This document shows positions 1-7,187 of a stretch of 64,000 nt of DNA, piece after piece. The position numbers were made by a program, and so were the translations under genes. The DNA is from Streptomyces sp. NA04227. Lineage in GTDB: Bacteria; Actinomycetota; Actinomycetes; Streptomycetales; Streptomycetaceae. Each line of letters opens with the position of its first letter. The first letter of the stretch is position 1. The notes below the pieces were generated by a model that saw only the letters and a list, made by a program, of their open reading frames with translations, ran no database searches and was not told where the DNA came from. The DNA lies in assembly GCF_013364195.1 (NCBI RefSeq), contig NZ_CP054918.1, positions 434,001 to 498,000 of the forward strand, read 5' to 3'.

Positions 1-334
1 CCTTGCCGTGCTCGGCCGCGTACTGGTAGCCCTCGAACGCCAGCCCGGTGTAGGGCTGGGGCGAGATGGTGGGCAGGGTGATGTCCACTCCCATCCGGCG
101 GGCCATCGGATAGACCGAGCGGGCCCAGACCGCCGGCAGGTACGCGTCCTCCGGACGAAGGGTCGGGGTCGGATGAGGCCGCAGTTCGAACGGCATCCAC
201 TCGATCTCGACGTCGAGGCCCGCGGTGGCTTCGTGCAGCGGGCCCTCGGCCAGCATGCAGTACGGACAGACGTAGTCCGACCAGACCTTGATGCCGACGG
301 TGCCGGTGTCCGTGCTGGTGTCCGTCTCGGTCAT
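1..334 (-). CDS. DsbA-family thioredoxin-fold oxidoreductase (3' part outside window)
   Basis: Leftward gene, cut by the window edge; about 111 N-terminal residues are visible. After a short Thr/Asp-rich leader the protein reads VWSDYVCPYCMLAEGPL. This is the beta-strand plus CPYC redox motif of the DsbA/FrnE/2-hydroxychromene-2-carboxylate isomerase superfamily, followed by the WMPFELRPHP segment typical of FrnE-like proteins. There is no signal peptide, so it is probably cytoplasmic, as FrnE-like proteins usually are. The start ATG (334-332) overlaps the stop of the upstream deaminase gene as ATGA, so the two are almost certainly co-transcribed and translationally coupled. The family is certain enough; the substrate is unknown. 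FrnE homologues occur in some polyketide clusters, so a role in the neighbouring metabolite cassette is possible but only inferred. Confidence 0.85.
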   Translation of the reverse strand, partial: MTETDTSTDTGTVGIKVWSDYVCPYCMLAEGPLHEATAGLDVEIEWMPFELRPHPTPTLRPEDAYLPAVWARSVYPMARRMGVDITLPTISPQPYTGLAFEGYQYAAEHGK

Positions 335-819
335 TTCCGCCTCCGGTCCATGGCGAGGAATTCTTCGAACGGTTTGGTTGCTTCCGGAATCTGCAATGAG
401 GTGACCTTGATGGGCCAGTCCGCCGGGTCCTTGGCGAAGATCGAGTACGAGCCCGCGTAGTCGAAGCCGTACTGGGCGGCCGTACTGCGGTCGACCGCGT
501 GGACGATGTGGCTGACGCTGAAGTACAGCGAGGCCATGTAGCACAGCGCGCAGGGCTCGCCAGAAGCGATCAGCGTGGCCCCCGCGACGGCGTGCAGGCC
601 GTACCGGGCGGCGGCTTCGCGCAGCGCGACCACCTCCGCGTGCGCGGTGGGGTCGTTGTCCTCGCGCACCCGGTTGAATCCGGTGCCCAGGACACGGCCG
701 CCGTTGACCACCACGCCGGAGAACGGGATGCCGCCCTTGGCGACATGCTCACTGCTGATCCGTACCGCCTGACCGACATACCCGGCCAGTTCACTTTCAG
801 AGATCTCGGAGTAGGACAT
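331..819 (-). CDS. Nucleoside/cytidine-deaminase-family zinc hydrolase
   Basis: A 162-residue protein with the zinc-dependent deaminase signature: TAHAEVVAL (His ligand and catalytic Glu) and GEPCALCYMAS (two Cys ligands). Spacing and length fit the guanine/tRNA-adenosine/CMP deaminase group. I place the start at the ATG 819-817 because GGGGAG lies about five bases upstream; a longer in-frame reading to 909 has no ribosome-binding site and would cover the promoter region. The gene diverges from the MarR-type regulator at 999 and is coupled to the DsbA-like gene downstream. The exact substrate (guanine, cytosine, another aminated heterocycle) cannot be told from the sequence. A link to the metabolite cassette is suggested only by a similar promoter motif (870-889 versus 1724-1735). 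Confidence 0.85.
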   Translation of the reverse strand: MSYSEISESELAGYVGQAVRISSEHVAKGGIPFSGVVVNGGRVLGTGFNRVREDNDPTAHAEVVALREAAARYGLHAVAGATLIASGEPCALCYMASLYFSVSHIVHAVDRSTAAQYGFDYAGSYSIFAKDPADWPIKVTSLQIPEATKPFEEFLAMDRRRK

Positions 820-869
820 CTTCACTCCCCGGGGAAGAAGGGCCGACCGCGCCGGGTGCCGAGTCGCAT

Positions 870-889
870 ATATTTGCTTGTACGTGCAA
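870..889. promoter_or_regulatory. Imperfect inverted repeat in deaminase/MarR divergent promoter
   Basis: TTGC (874-877) and GCAA (886-889) flank a partly symmetric centre, giving about 12 of 16 palindromic positions. The 11-mer ATATTTGCTTG at 870-880 recurs exactly at 1725-1735 inside the large dyad upstream of the adenylation gene. This suggests one regulator, perhaps the MarR protein encoded at 999, acting at both places. Inferred, not shown. Confidence 0.45.
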
Positions 890-998
890 CTGTTTTCGCT
901 CAGTGTCATCCGCTGATGACGTCCAGCGGCGGGGGAAAGCTTGCATGGACATGTATCTTGTTGTCAAACGCTCCTGCAGGAAGGGCTCCCGTCCGACC

Positions 999-1445
999 AT
1001 GACCACGCCTCCCTCCGCACCGCCCGCCTCTTCGGACCAGGCCGTATGGGACCGAGTCCTGATCCTGCACGCCCAAGTGGAGCGCCACCTGGCGCAGGCC
1101 CTGCAGCGTCAGCACGGAATCGGGCTCTCCGAGTTCCGGGCCCTGGCGGACCTCGCGCGAGCCGAGGACGGCGAACTGCGCATGCAGGAGCTGGCCGACC
1201 GGATCGGCCTCGGCCAGAGTTCGGTCACACGCCTGGTCGGTCGGCTCGACGCGGCGGGCTTTGCCTACAAGGACCTCTGCCCGGCCGACAAACGAGGCGT
1301 CTACGCCGTCATCACCGACGAGGGCCGCCAGCGCTACAACGCCGCCCGCACCACCTACGCCGAAGTGCTCAGCTCCGCGCTGAACACCGCCGGCACGGAC
1401 CCCGCGATCGCCGGCACGGTGCAGGCGCTGCGCAGTTCCCTCTGA
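999..1445 (+). CDS. MarR-family transcriptional regulator
   Basis: A 148-residue winged-helix protein. Residues about 40-110 carry the MarR pattern: LSEFRALADLARAE, then the recognition region LADRIGLGQSSVTRLVGRLD, then the wing with AGFAYKDLCPADKRGVYAVITDEGR. I chose the ATG at 999, with AGGAAGGG 14 or so bases upstream; the longer frame from 903 lacks a convincing site and runs through the divergent promoter. The DNA-binding wing keeps the conserved D-R-G. MarR proteins usually repress their own divergent promoter and respond to small phenolic or other ligands, so the deaminase-DsbA pair is the likely primary target. The matching motif at 1725-1735 makes the cassette starting at 1966 a plausible second target. 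Confidence 0.85.
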   Translation: MTTPPSAPPASSDQAVWDRVLILHAQVERHLAQALQRQHGIGLSEFRALADLARAEDGELRMQELADRIGLGQSSVTRLVGRLDAAGFAYKDLCPADKRGVYAVITDEGRQRYNAARTTYAEVLSSALNTAGTDPAIAGTVQALRSSL

Positions 1446-1965
1446 CGGCAGCTCCACGACAGCTCCCTTCCGCGAGCCGCACCCCGCCCCGGATCCGACC
1501 CACCGCGCCACTCACTCCCGCCGGATGCGCCCCTGTGCCCACCCGGGGGCACAACCTTGCCTGCGCGCGCTCAGAGAATGCAGCCCGGCTCGAGCCGCTC
1601 TCAAGTGAATACAAGGCGCCCCGGAGGGCACCACCCGGCAACCTGTGAATCACTTTTGTTCAGTCAGGTTATGGCTGGGTGATCATGCAAATATTCTCGG
1701 TTGTGACATGGGTCACCCGAGGAAATATTTGCTTGACTCAGCATGCACCGTCTGGGAGTTTTTCCGCGGCAATCACATCAGGAGCAAGCGCTCGCACATC
1801 CTGAGGGCTACGCGCATAGAGCACATCCCGGCATCGCCGGTAAAGCGCCATCACTGTTTCCTGGTCAATTCTGACCATCGCTCCTGAAGACCGGACGAAG
1901 AGAGTCCGCATTCGCACGGATCCATGTTCGCTTTCGCACCGACGGAAGAACGATTGGGGGAAACT
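1446..1965. other. 520-nt intergenic spacer upstream of the adenylation cassette
   Basis: No credible gene is seen; the short frame at 1645-1887 has no codon bias, ribosome-binding site or recognisable product. From about 1640 the spacer is clearly more AT-rich than its surroundings. It contains the large dyad at 1687-1732 and a TTGACT hexamer at 1733-1738 directly beside it that might be a -35 box, although no good -10 box sits at the right distance. It probably carries the promoter and a long leader of the six-gene cassette. Confidence 0.6.
1687..1732. promoter_or_regulatory. Large composite dyad, probable operator
   Basis: A 46-bp symmetric element made of three nested inverted pairs: GCAAATATT (1687-1695) with AATATTTGC (1724-1732); CTCGG (1696-1700) with CCGAG (1717-1721); GTGAC (1703-1707) with GTCAC (1712-1716). 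The two 21-nt arms are equal in length, with a two-base slip between the inner and outer pairs. The AT-rich ends stand out in this GC-rich genome. A DNA-binding site for a dimeric or tetrameric regulator is the best guess; an RNA hairpin in the leader is the alternative. Confidence 0.7.
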
Positions 1966-3492
1966 GTGCCTTCTTCACGCCTCGTTGACGCCCTGGCCCG
2001 GCATGCACGGCACCGGCCGGAAAGCGTGGCGCTCTTCCTGGCCGAACGTCAGGTGACCTATCGTCAGCTCGCCGAGTCGGCCGAGCGCCTTTCGCGCACA
2101 CTGAAATGCCTGCGATTACCCGTCGACCAACCACTTTGCGTTCCCGCCCACAAATCACCCGAGACCATCGCTCTCCTGATCGCGGCCTTCAGCGCCGGCC
2201 ACAGCGTTCTGGTGCCCTCGCCGGAACTGGGTGCCGAGCCCCTGCGGACCCTTTGCGCGCAGGCACGCTGCTCGTACATCCTGACCGCCGACCAGGGCGG
2301 TCTGCATGCCACCGAGGCCGCACTCGACGCGCAGGCCGCCGAAGGATTCGCACGGGTCGATCCCGCCGGCGCCCAACTGCTGCTCACCACCTCCGGCTCC
2401 ACCGGAACGCCGAAGATCGTGCCCATCCCCACGGCGGCCTTCGACCGCTTCGCCGACTGGGCCACCGACCGCTTCGGGCTGACGGACACGGACACGGCGC
2501 TCAGCTACGCGCCGCTCAACTTCGACCTCTCGCTGCTCGACGTGTGGACCTTTCTCCTTCTCGGGGCACGTGTCGTACTGGTCGAACAGGCCCGCAGCAC
2601 CGACGCCCGCCACCTGCGAGAACTGCTCGGCACCCATGAGGTCACGTTCGTCCAGGGCGTCCCCATGCTCTACCGCCTGCTCACCGAGGACGCGCTGTCC
2701 CCGGCCGGGGACAGCGCGGCTCCGGGCTCCCTCACTCCGGACACCGCGGTGTACAAGCAGGCCACCACGGTGATCTTCACCGGGGATGTGATGCCGCAGG
2801 CGCTGCTGCGGACGACGGGCACGGCGTTTCCCGCCGCCCGCTTCCACAATGTCTTCGGCTGCACCGAGACCAACGACAGCTTCCTCCACGAAGTGGATCC
2901 CGCGACAGCCGGTCCCGCCCTGCCGATCGGGCGGCCGCTCGCCGGAGTGCGGGCCCTGCTCCTCGACGAGAACGGGCAGGTCCTCGTTGGTCCCGGCACC
3001 GGTGAACTGCTGGTGTCCACCCCGTTCCAGACCACGGGCTATCTCCAACTCGCCCGCAACGAAGGGGTGTTCGTCCCGGCCCCGGACGGCAGCGAGGCGG
3101 TGTTCTACCGCACCGGCGATGTCGTCACCCGCGACGCCGAGGGCCTGTACTTCCTTCAGGGCCGCGCCGACTTCCAGGTCAAGGTCCGGGGCGTACGCAC
3201 CAACGTGCTCGAGGTCGAGAGCGTCCTGAGCGCCCACCCGGACGTCGCCGAGGCCGCCGTGGTGGCGCTGCCCGACCTGGAGGCGGGATACAAACTGCAC
3301 GCTCAGGTCACGCGCCGCCCCGGCAGCACACTCTCCTCGCTGCGACTGCGCTCCTACAGCGCCAAGAATCTCCCGCGCCACGCCATCCCGTCCTCGGTGA
3401 CGGTCAACGACACCCCGCTGCCGCGCATTTCCACCGGAAAACCCGACCGCACTCTCATCAAAAACAACCGATTGAAGGGCAAGGCGGAATGA
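1966..3492 (+). CDS. Free-standing amino-acid adenylation enzyme (AMP-forming, NRPS A-domain type)
   Basis: A roughly 508-residue ANL-superfamily enzyme with no fused carrier domain. Visible motifs in order: [13 protein letters not shown] (P-loop-like A3), NFDLSLLDVW (A4), FGCTETNDSF (A5), FYRTGDV (A7), LQGRADFQVKVRGVR (A8) and STGKPD with the A10 lysine. It should activate an amino or other carboxylic acid with ATP and load it on the carrier protein encoded immediately downstream (4-bp ATGA overlap at 3489). Hand-read pocket residues begin D-L-L-Q and do not match a code I know. I prefer the GTG at 1966 (GGGGGA just upstream) to the ATG at 1924, which has no ribosome-binding site. A rare TTA codon at 2116-2118 suggests bldA-dependent, late expression. 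Confidence 0.88.
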   Translation: MPSSRLVDALARHARHRPESVALFLAERQVTYRQLAESAERLSRTLKCLRLPVDQPLCVPAHKSPETIALLIAAFSAGHSVLVPSPELGAEPLRTLCAQARCSYILTADQGGLHATEAALDAQAAEGFARVDPAGAQLLLTTSGSTGTPKIVPIPTAAFDRFADWATDRFGLTDTDTALSYAPLNFDLSLLDVWTFLLLGARVVLVEQARSTDARHLRELLGTHEVTFVQGVPMLYRLLTEDALSPAGDSAAPGSLTPDTAVYKQATTVIFTGDVMPQALLRTTGTAFPAARFHNVFGCTETNDSFLHEVDPATAGPALPIGRPLAGVRALLLDENGQVLVGPGTGELLVSTPFQTTGYLQLARNEGVFVPAPDGSEAVFYRTGDVVTRDAEGLYFLQGRADFQVKVRGVRTNVLEVESVLSAHPDVAEAAVVALPDLEAGYKLHAQVTRRPGSTLSSLRLRSYSAKNLPRHAIPSSVTVNDTPLPRISTGKPDRTLIKNNRLKGKAE

Positions 3493-3749
3493 AGACCCTC
3501 CCCCACGACATGCGGAACTACATCGTCCAGGAATTCCTCGACGGCGAGGACTCCGCCGACCTCACCCCCGAATTCGACCTGATCGACAACGGTGTTGTCG
3601 ACAGCCTCGGCCTGGTCCGGGTCATTTCCCACATCTCCCGTACGTACGCCATCCCCGTCGACGACATCCCGATCGCCCCGGACAACTTCCGGACAATCAC
3701 GGCCATCTGCGCCTTCATCGACAACGCCAGGTCCGAAACCACCGCCTGA
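3489..3749 (+). CDS. Free-standing acyl/peptidyl carrier protein
   Basis: An 86-residue acidic helical protein with the phosphopantetheine attachment site NGVVDSLGLVRV; Ser39 is the modified residue. The C-terminal half (PDNFRTITAICAFID) resembles the small stand-alone carriers that work with PltF/PltE-like prolyl-carrier enzymes rather than fatty-acid ACPs. The start overlaps the adenylation gene stop, so equimolar production with its loading enzyme is expected. It should hold the activated acid as a thioester for the flavoenzyme and cyclase encoded downstream. A 122-nt spacer follows before the cupin gene. Confidence 0.9.
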   Translation: MKTLPHDMRNYIVQEFLDGEDSADLTPEFDLIDNGVVDSLGLVRVISHISRTYAIPVDDIPIAPDNFRTITAICAFIDNARSETTA

Positions 3750-3871
3750 CCCACCCCGCCGATCCCTCACCCTCCGCCTCAATTGGCGTCTCCCATCCCT
3801 CGATATCTGCTCTCTGCACGTTTCCCCGCACATTCCCCGGCCTGCCTATGGCAACGCAAAGGAGCACTCCC

Positions 3872-4246
3872 GTGATCGTGCGTAGCACCGACGATGTCGT
3901 TCCCGTCGAATGGGGCAACGGCACCAGCCACCGGCTTCTCACCGAGACCGATGGCATGGGCTTCACCGTGTGCGTAACGCTGGTCCGCAAGGGCAGCACC
4001 AGCGCCCTGCAGTACGTACAACACCTCGAAGCCTGCTTCTGCATCGGCGGATCGGGCGAGGTCGTCGCCAAGGACGGCACCCGGTACAAGATCACCCCGG
4101 GCACCGTGTACGCCCTCGACAAGCACGACGCCCACTACCTCATCGCCTCCGACTACGAGGACTTCAGGCTGATCTCGGTGTTCAGCCCGGCCCTGCGCGG
4201 CGACGAGAAGCACACGCTGTCCCCGGACGGCTTCTCCCAGTACTGA
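3872..4246 (+). CDS. Ectoine-synthase-like (EctC) cupin cyclase
   Basis: A 124-residue cupin close in length and pattern to EctC: IVRSTDDV at the N-terminus, DGMGF, QHLEACFCIGGSGEV and VYALDKHDAHYL. Glu53, Tyr80 and His88 sit at the spacing of the iron ligands known for ectoine synthase. I start at GTG 3872 because AAAGGAG lies seven bases upstream and the protein then begins IVR like EctC; the ATG at 3848 has no site. EctC closes a ring by water loss from N-acetyl-diaminobutyrate. No ectA, ectB, ectD or aspartokinase gene is nearby, so osmolyte synthesis is unlikely. Condensation or cyclisation on a carrier-bound or released amino acid is the best inference. Confidence 0.85.
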   Translation: MIVRSTDDVVPVEWGNGTSHRLLTETDGMGFTVCVTLVRKGSTSALQYVQHLEACFCIGGSGEVVAKDGTRYKITPGTVYALDKHDAHYLIASDYEDFRLISVFSPALRGDEKHTLSPDGFSQY

Positions 4247-4258
4247 GCCGCGCGCCCC

Positions 4259-4285
4259 GGGGCCGCCCCGACATGGGGCGGCCCC
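4259..4285 (+). terminator. Strong hairpin inside the cassette
   Basis: Perfect 11-bp inverted repeat, GGGGCCGCCCC (4259-4269) and GGGGCGGCCCC (4275-4285), with a five-base loop and no T-run. It begins 13 bases after the cupin stop. It may terminate part of the transcripts, or stabilise the 3' end of an upstream segment, so the A-carrier-cupin genes are made in excess of the last three. Confidence 0.65.
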
Positions 4286-4330
4286 GTCACCGACCCGCAC
4301 CAGCGACTCACCGGAAGGGCCGAGTTCCCC

Positions 4331-5485
4331 GTGACCCCTGCACACACCCCCCCGCCGGCTGCCGGCTCCCGCCCGGCTCCCTACGAGATCAGCGCGCCCT
4401 GGGCCGACGCACTCAACCGCGATGTCGCCGAGGCGGACGCACGCGGCGAGTTCCCCCGGGACAAGTGGAAGGCGATCCAGTCCTCCGGGATCCTCGCCGT
4501 CCCGTTCGAGGAGCAGTACGGCGGCCTGGGCCACACCCTGACCGAGACCATGCAGGCGCTGGAGGGCCTTGGCCACACCAGCCGTGACGCGGGCCTGAAC
4601 TTCTCGACCTCGACCCAGATCGTCAGCGTCGGCATCCCGCTCCAGGCGTTCGCCTCCCCGGAGCTCAAGAGCATGTTCCTCCCGAAGATCATCTCCGGGG
4701 ACCTGATCACCGCCCACGCCATCACCGAACCCGGCGGCGGCTCGGACGCCATGAACATCACCACCACCGCACGCCGCGACGGCGACGACTACGTCATCGA
4801 CGGCGGCAAGATGTTCATCACCAACGCGCCGATCGCCGACCTGTTCCTGCTCTACGTACGTACCGGGGCACCGGGCCCGTTCGGCCTGAGCGTCTTCCTC
4901 GTGGAACGGGACACCCCCGGCCTCGGCGTCGGCGAACCGCTCGACAAGCTGGGCCTGCGGACCTCACCGCTGGGCGAAGTCACCCTGGACGGGCTGCGGG
5001 TACCGGCCACGCGCCGCATCGGCCAGGAAGGCGCCGGCTTCCTGATGCTCGACCATGTCATGAAGCGCGAGATCCTGTTCGCCTTCTCGATCACCCTGGG
5101 TGAGATGACCCACCGGCTGCGCCGGGTCGTCGAGTTCGCCAAGTCACGGCATCAGTTCGGTCGACCCATCGGCGCCTTCCAGGCGGTTTCCCACAAGATC
5201 GCCGACATGAAGATCGCCGTGGAAACCTCCCGCAAGTGGCTCGCCGACACCGGGGCCAAGGTCGAAGCCGGCCGGGACGCCGCCATCGACATCGCCGTCA
5301 CCAAGACCGTCGTCAGCGAGGCCAACAAGCAGACCGCCCTCGACGCGGTGCAGATCTTCGGCGGCCAGGGCTACCTCACCCGCACCGGAATCGAGCAGGA
5401 CGTACGCAACGCGCTCGGCGGCACCATCTACTCCGGCACCAGCGAGATCCAGCGCAACCGCATCGCCTCGCTGCTCGGCCTCTGA
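4331..5485 (+). CDS. Acyl-CoA-dehydrogenase-fold flavoenzyme, probable carrier-bound aminoacyl dehydrogenase
   Basis: A 384-residue protein with the complete acyl-CoA dehydrogenase fold: ITEPGGGSDAMNI, the middle domain KMFITNAPIADLFLLY, SRHQFGRPIGAFQAV and the C-terminal IFGGQGYLTRTGIEQDVRNA. The usual catalytic Glu of the YEGT motif is Ser368 here (YSGT). A Glu at 247 (VMKREILFAF) lies where isovaleryl-CoA dehydrogenase keeps its base, and prolyl-carrier oxidases use a comparable position. With the free-standing A enzyme and carrier just upstream, dehydrogenation of a carrier-tethered amino acid is more likely than fatty-acid oxidation. Start GTG with GGAAGGG 12 bases upstream. Electron acceptor not evident. 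Confidence 0.88.
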   Translation: MTPAHTPPPAAGSRPAPYEISAPWADALNRDVAEADARGEFPRDKWKAIQSSGILAVPFEEQYGGLGHTLTETMQALEGLGHTSRDAGLNFSTSTQIVSVGIPLQAFASPELKSMFLPKIISGDLITAHAITEPGGGSDAMNITTTARRDGDDYVIDGGKMFITNAPIADLFLLYVRTGAPGPFGLSVFLVERDTPGLGVGEPLDKLGLRTSPLGEVTLDGLRVPATRRIGQEGAGFLMLDHVMKREILFAFSITLGEMTHRLRRVVEFAKSRHQFGRPIGAFQAVSHKIADMKIAVETSRKWLADTGAKVEAGRDAAIDIAVTKTVVSEANKQTALDAVQIFGGQGYLTRTGIEQDVRNALGGTIYSGTSEIQRNRIASLLGL

Positions 5486-5550
5486 AGCACCCCCAGCTCC
5501 CCGGCTCCGGGTAGCCCGCGCCCACACCCACCACGAAGGCAGGGCCGACC

Positions 5551-6246
5551 ATGACCGCCCTCACTCCGGACGAATACCGCGAACTCACCGCCCCCACCGC
5601 GTTCCTCGACTACGAGACCGACGCGGTCCAGGGCTTCATCGACGACGCCGTCAAGGACCGCTCCGCCGACCCCGGGCAGCTGGCCACCGAGCTGTACTAC
5701 GCGGTCCGCGACGACATCTTCTACGAGGTGTACGGAGCCGACCTGTCCCGCGACGGCCTCAAGGCCAGCCACACCGTGACCGTCAAGCAGGGCTTCTGCC
5801 TGCACAAATCGGCGCTCTTTGCGGCAGCCTGCCGTGGCGTCGGCGTCCCCGCCCGGGTCGTCTACGGCGATGTGCGCAACCACCTCGCCTCCGACCGGCT
5901 GCGCGAGCACATCGGCGGGGACACGTTCTTCCATGGCCTGAACTCCGTTCATCTGAACGGCACGTGGATCAAGGCGACCCCGGTCTTCAACAAGATCCTG
6001 TGCCGGCTCTACGGAATGCAAGCCCTGGAATTCGACGGCACCTCCGACAGCCTCTACCACCCCTTCGACGACCAGGGCCACGCCAGCATGGAGTTCCTGG
6101 CCGACCACGGAAGCTTCGACGACGTCCCCTACGACTTCGTCATGTCCCACATGCGCAGCAAGCACCCGAACTTCCTCGACTCCAGCGGTACCGGCACCGT
6201 CCGTGGCGGCTCACTGGCCGACGAGTCCGACCGGTCCCACGACTGA
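5551..6246 (+). CDS. Transglutaminase-like (papain-fold) protein
   Basis: A 231-residue protein with a transglutaminase-core layout: nucleophile Cys83 in QGFCLHKSALFAA, His128 in FHGLNSVHLNG, and then WIKATPVFN where the usual third residue Asp is Thr143. The later EFDGTSDSLYHPFD segment recurs in a bacterial subfamily of unknown role. The start ATG has AAGGCAGGG upstream. In andrimid synthesis the homologue AdmF forms an amide between an acyl carrier thioester and an amine, so an amide-forming or thioester-releasing job fits the carrier-protein context. That is an analogy, not evidence of function. No signal peptide, so intracellular. Confidence 0.8.
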   Translation: MTALTPDEYRELTAPTAFLDYETDAVQGFIDDAVKDRSADPGQLATELYYAVRDDIFYEVYGADLSRDGLKASHTVTVKQGFCLHKSALFAAACRGVGVPARVVYGDVRNHLASDRLREHIGGDTFFHGLNSVHLNGTWIKATPVFNKILCRLYGMQALEFDGTSDSLYHPFDDQGHASMEFLADHGSFDDVPYDFVMSHMRSKHPNFLDSSGTGTVRGGSLADESDRSHD

Positions 6247-6296
6247 CCGTTGATCGACCTCACCGGCCTCCCCTTTCCTCTCCAAAGGAGCCAGCA

Positions 6297-7100
6297 ATGA
6301 GCACCGCGCAGAGCATGCAGGACGGCTGGGCGGCCCGCGCCCGTATCGGCGTCGTCGTCCCGCACGCCGACGTCGGCCCGGAATCCGAGTTCCAGGCGAT
6401 GGCACCTCACGATGTCTTCATCCACGGCTCCCGCGTCCACTTCGGCGCCATGCGAGCCGGCGGCGAGATGGACCCGAAGATCCCGCACGATCCCGTGCGG
6501 GCGTTTGTCGAACCCCCGCACATCGACCAGGCCGTGGAACTCCTCGCGGCCGCTCCCCTCGACGCCATCGCCCTCGGCTTCACCAGCTCCGCCTACATAC
6601 TCGGTGCCGCCGGAGAGAAGGAACTCTTCGCGCGCCTGTCTCAGCACACCCGCGGCCTGCCCCTCACCGGCACCACCACGGCGGCGGTCGCCGCACTCAC
6701 CGCCCTCGACGCCCAACGCCTCGCCCTGGTCAACCCTCCCTGGTTCGACGACGCCCTCTCCGGCCTGGGCGCCGACTACTTCACCCAGCAGGGCGTCACC
6801 GTCGCGCACCACGGACCGTGCGGACTGCCCAGCAACCAGAAACTCATCACGCCCGAGGCGCTCTCCGAGTGGATCCGCACCACCGTGGCCGGCCACAAGC
6901 CCGACGCGGTACTCGTCGCGGGCAACGGAATCCGCGCCGTCGGAACCATCAACGCCCTTGAGGAAGAACTCGGTTTCACGATCCTGACCGCCAACCAAGT
7001 CCTCCTCTGGCACGCCCTCCACCTGGCCGGCGCCGGCGAAATCGCCCGCCACATCACCGACTACGGCCGTGTCTTCACCCACAGCCCCGTGACCGCGTAG
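6297..7100 (+). CDS. Asp/Glu racemase / maleate isomerase superfamily protein lacking both catalytic Cys
   Basis: A 267-residue protein with the maleate isomerase/arylmalonate decarboxylase layout: RIGVVVPHADVGPESEF at the start, ALGFTSSAYILGA in the middle, and VAGNGIRAVGTINALEEELG then TANQVLLWHAL near the end. Family members normally have Cys in both conserved sites (CTSxS and CTxxR). Here these positions read Phe95 (FTSS) and Gly209 (GNGIR), so ordinary two-base racemase or isomerase chemistry cannot work. AAAGGAG precedes the ATG at 6297. It closes the cassette and is followed by a strong hairpin. It may be a lyase or cyclase on a new substrate, or a binding protein. Confidence 0.82.
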   Translation: MSTAQSMQDGWAARARIGVVVPHADVGPESEFQAMAPHDVFIHGSRVHFGAMRAGGEMDPKIPHDPVRAFVEPPHIDQAVELLAAAPLDAIALGFTSSAYILGAAGEKELFARLSQHTRGLPLTGTTTAAVAALTALDAQRLALVNPPWFDDALSGLGADYFTQQGVTVAHHGPCGLPSNQKLITPEALSEWIRTTVAGHKPDAVLVAGNGIRAVGTINALEEELGFTILTANQVLLWHALHLAGAGEIARHITDYGRVFTHSPVTA

Positions 7101-7187
7101 ACCCATTGGGCACTGCACGCGGCGGCCGAGCTCGAAGCCGAGGTACGCGTCCCCGACCAGTACGGCTGGGCGATCCGACCGGTGCGG

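Noticed and set aside
1645..1887. 80-codon frame in the spacer upstream of the adenylation gene
   Set aside because: No ribosome-binding site, no GC-biased third positions, no recognisable protein, and it spans the large dyad; treated as non-coding.
3872..4246. Ectoine biosynthesis locus
   Set aside because: Only an ectC-like gene is present; no ectA, ectB or ectD in the window, and the neighbours are carrier-dependent enzymes.
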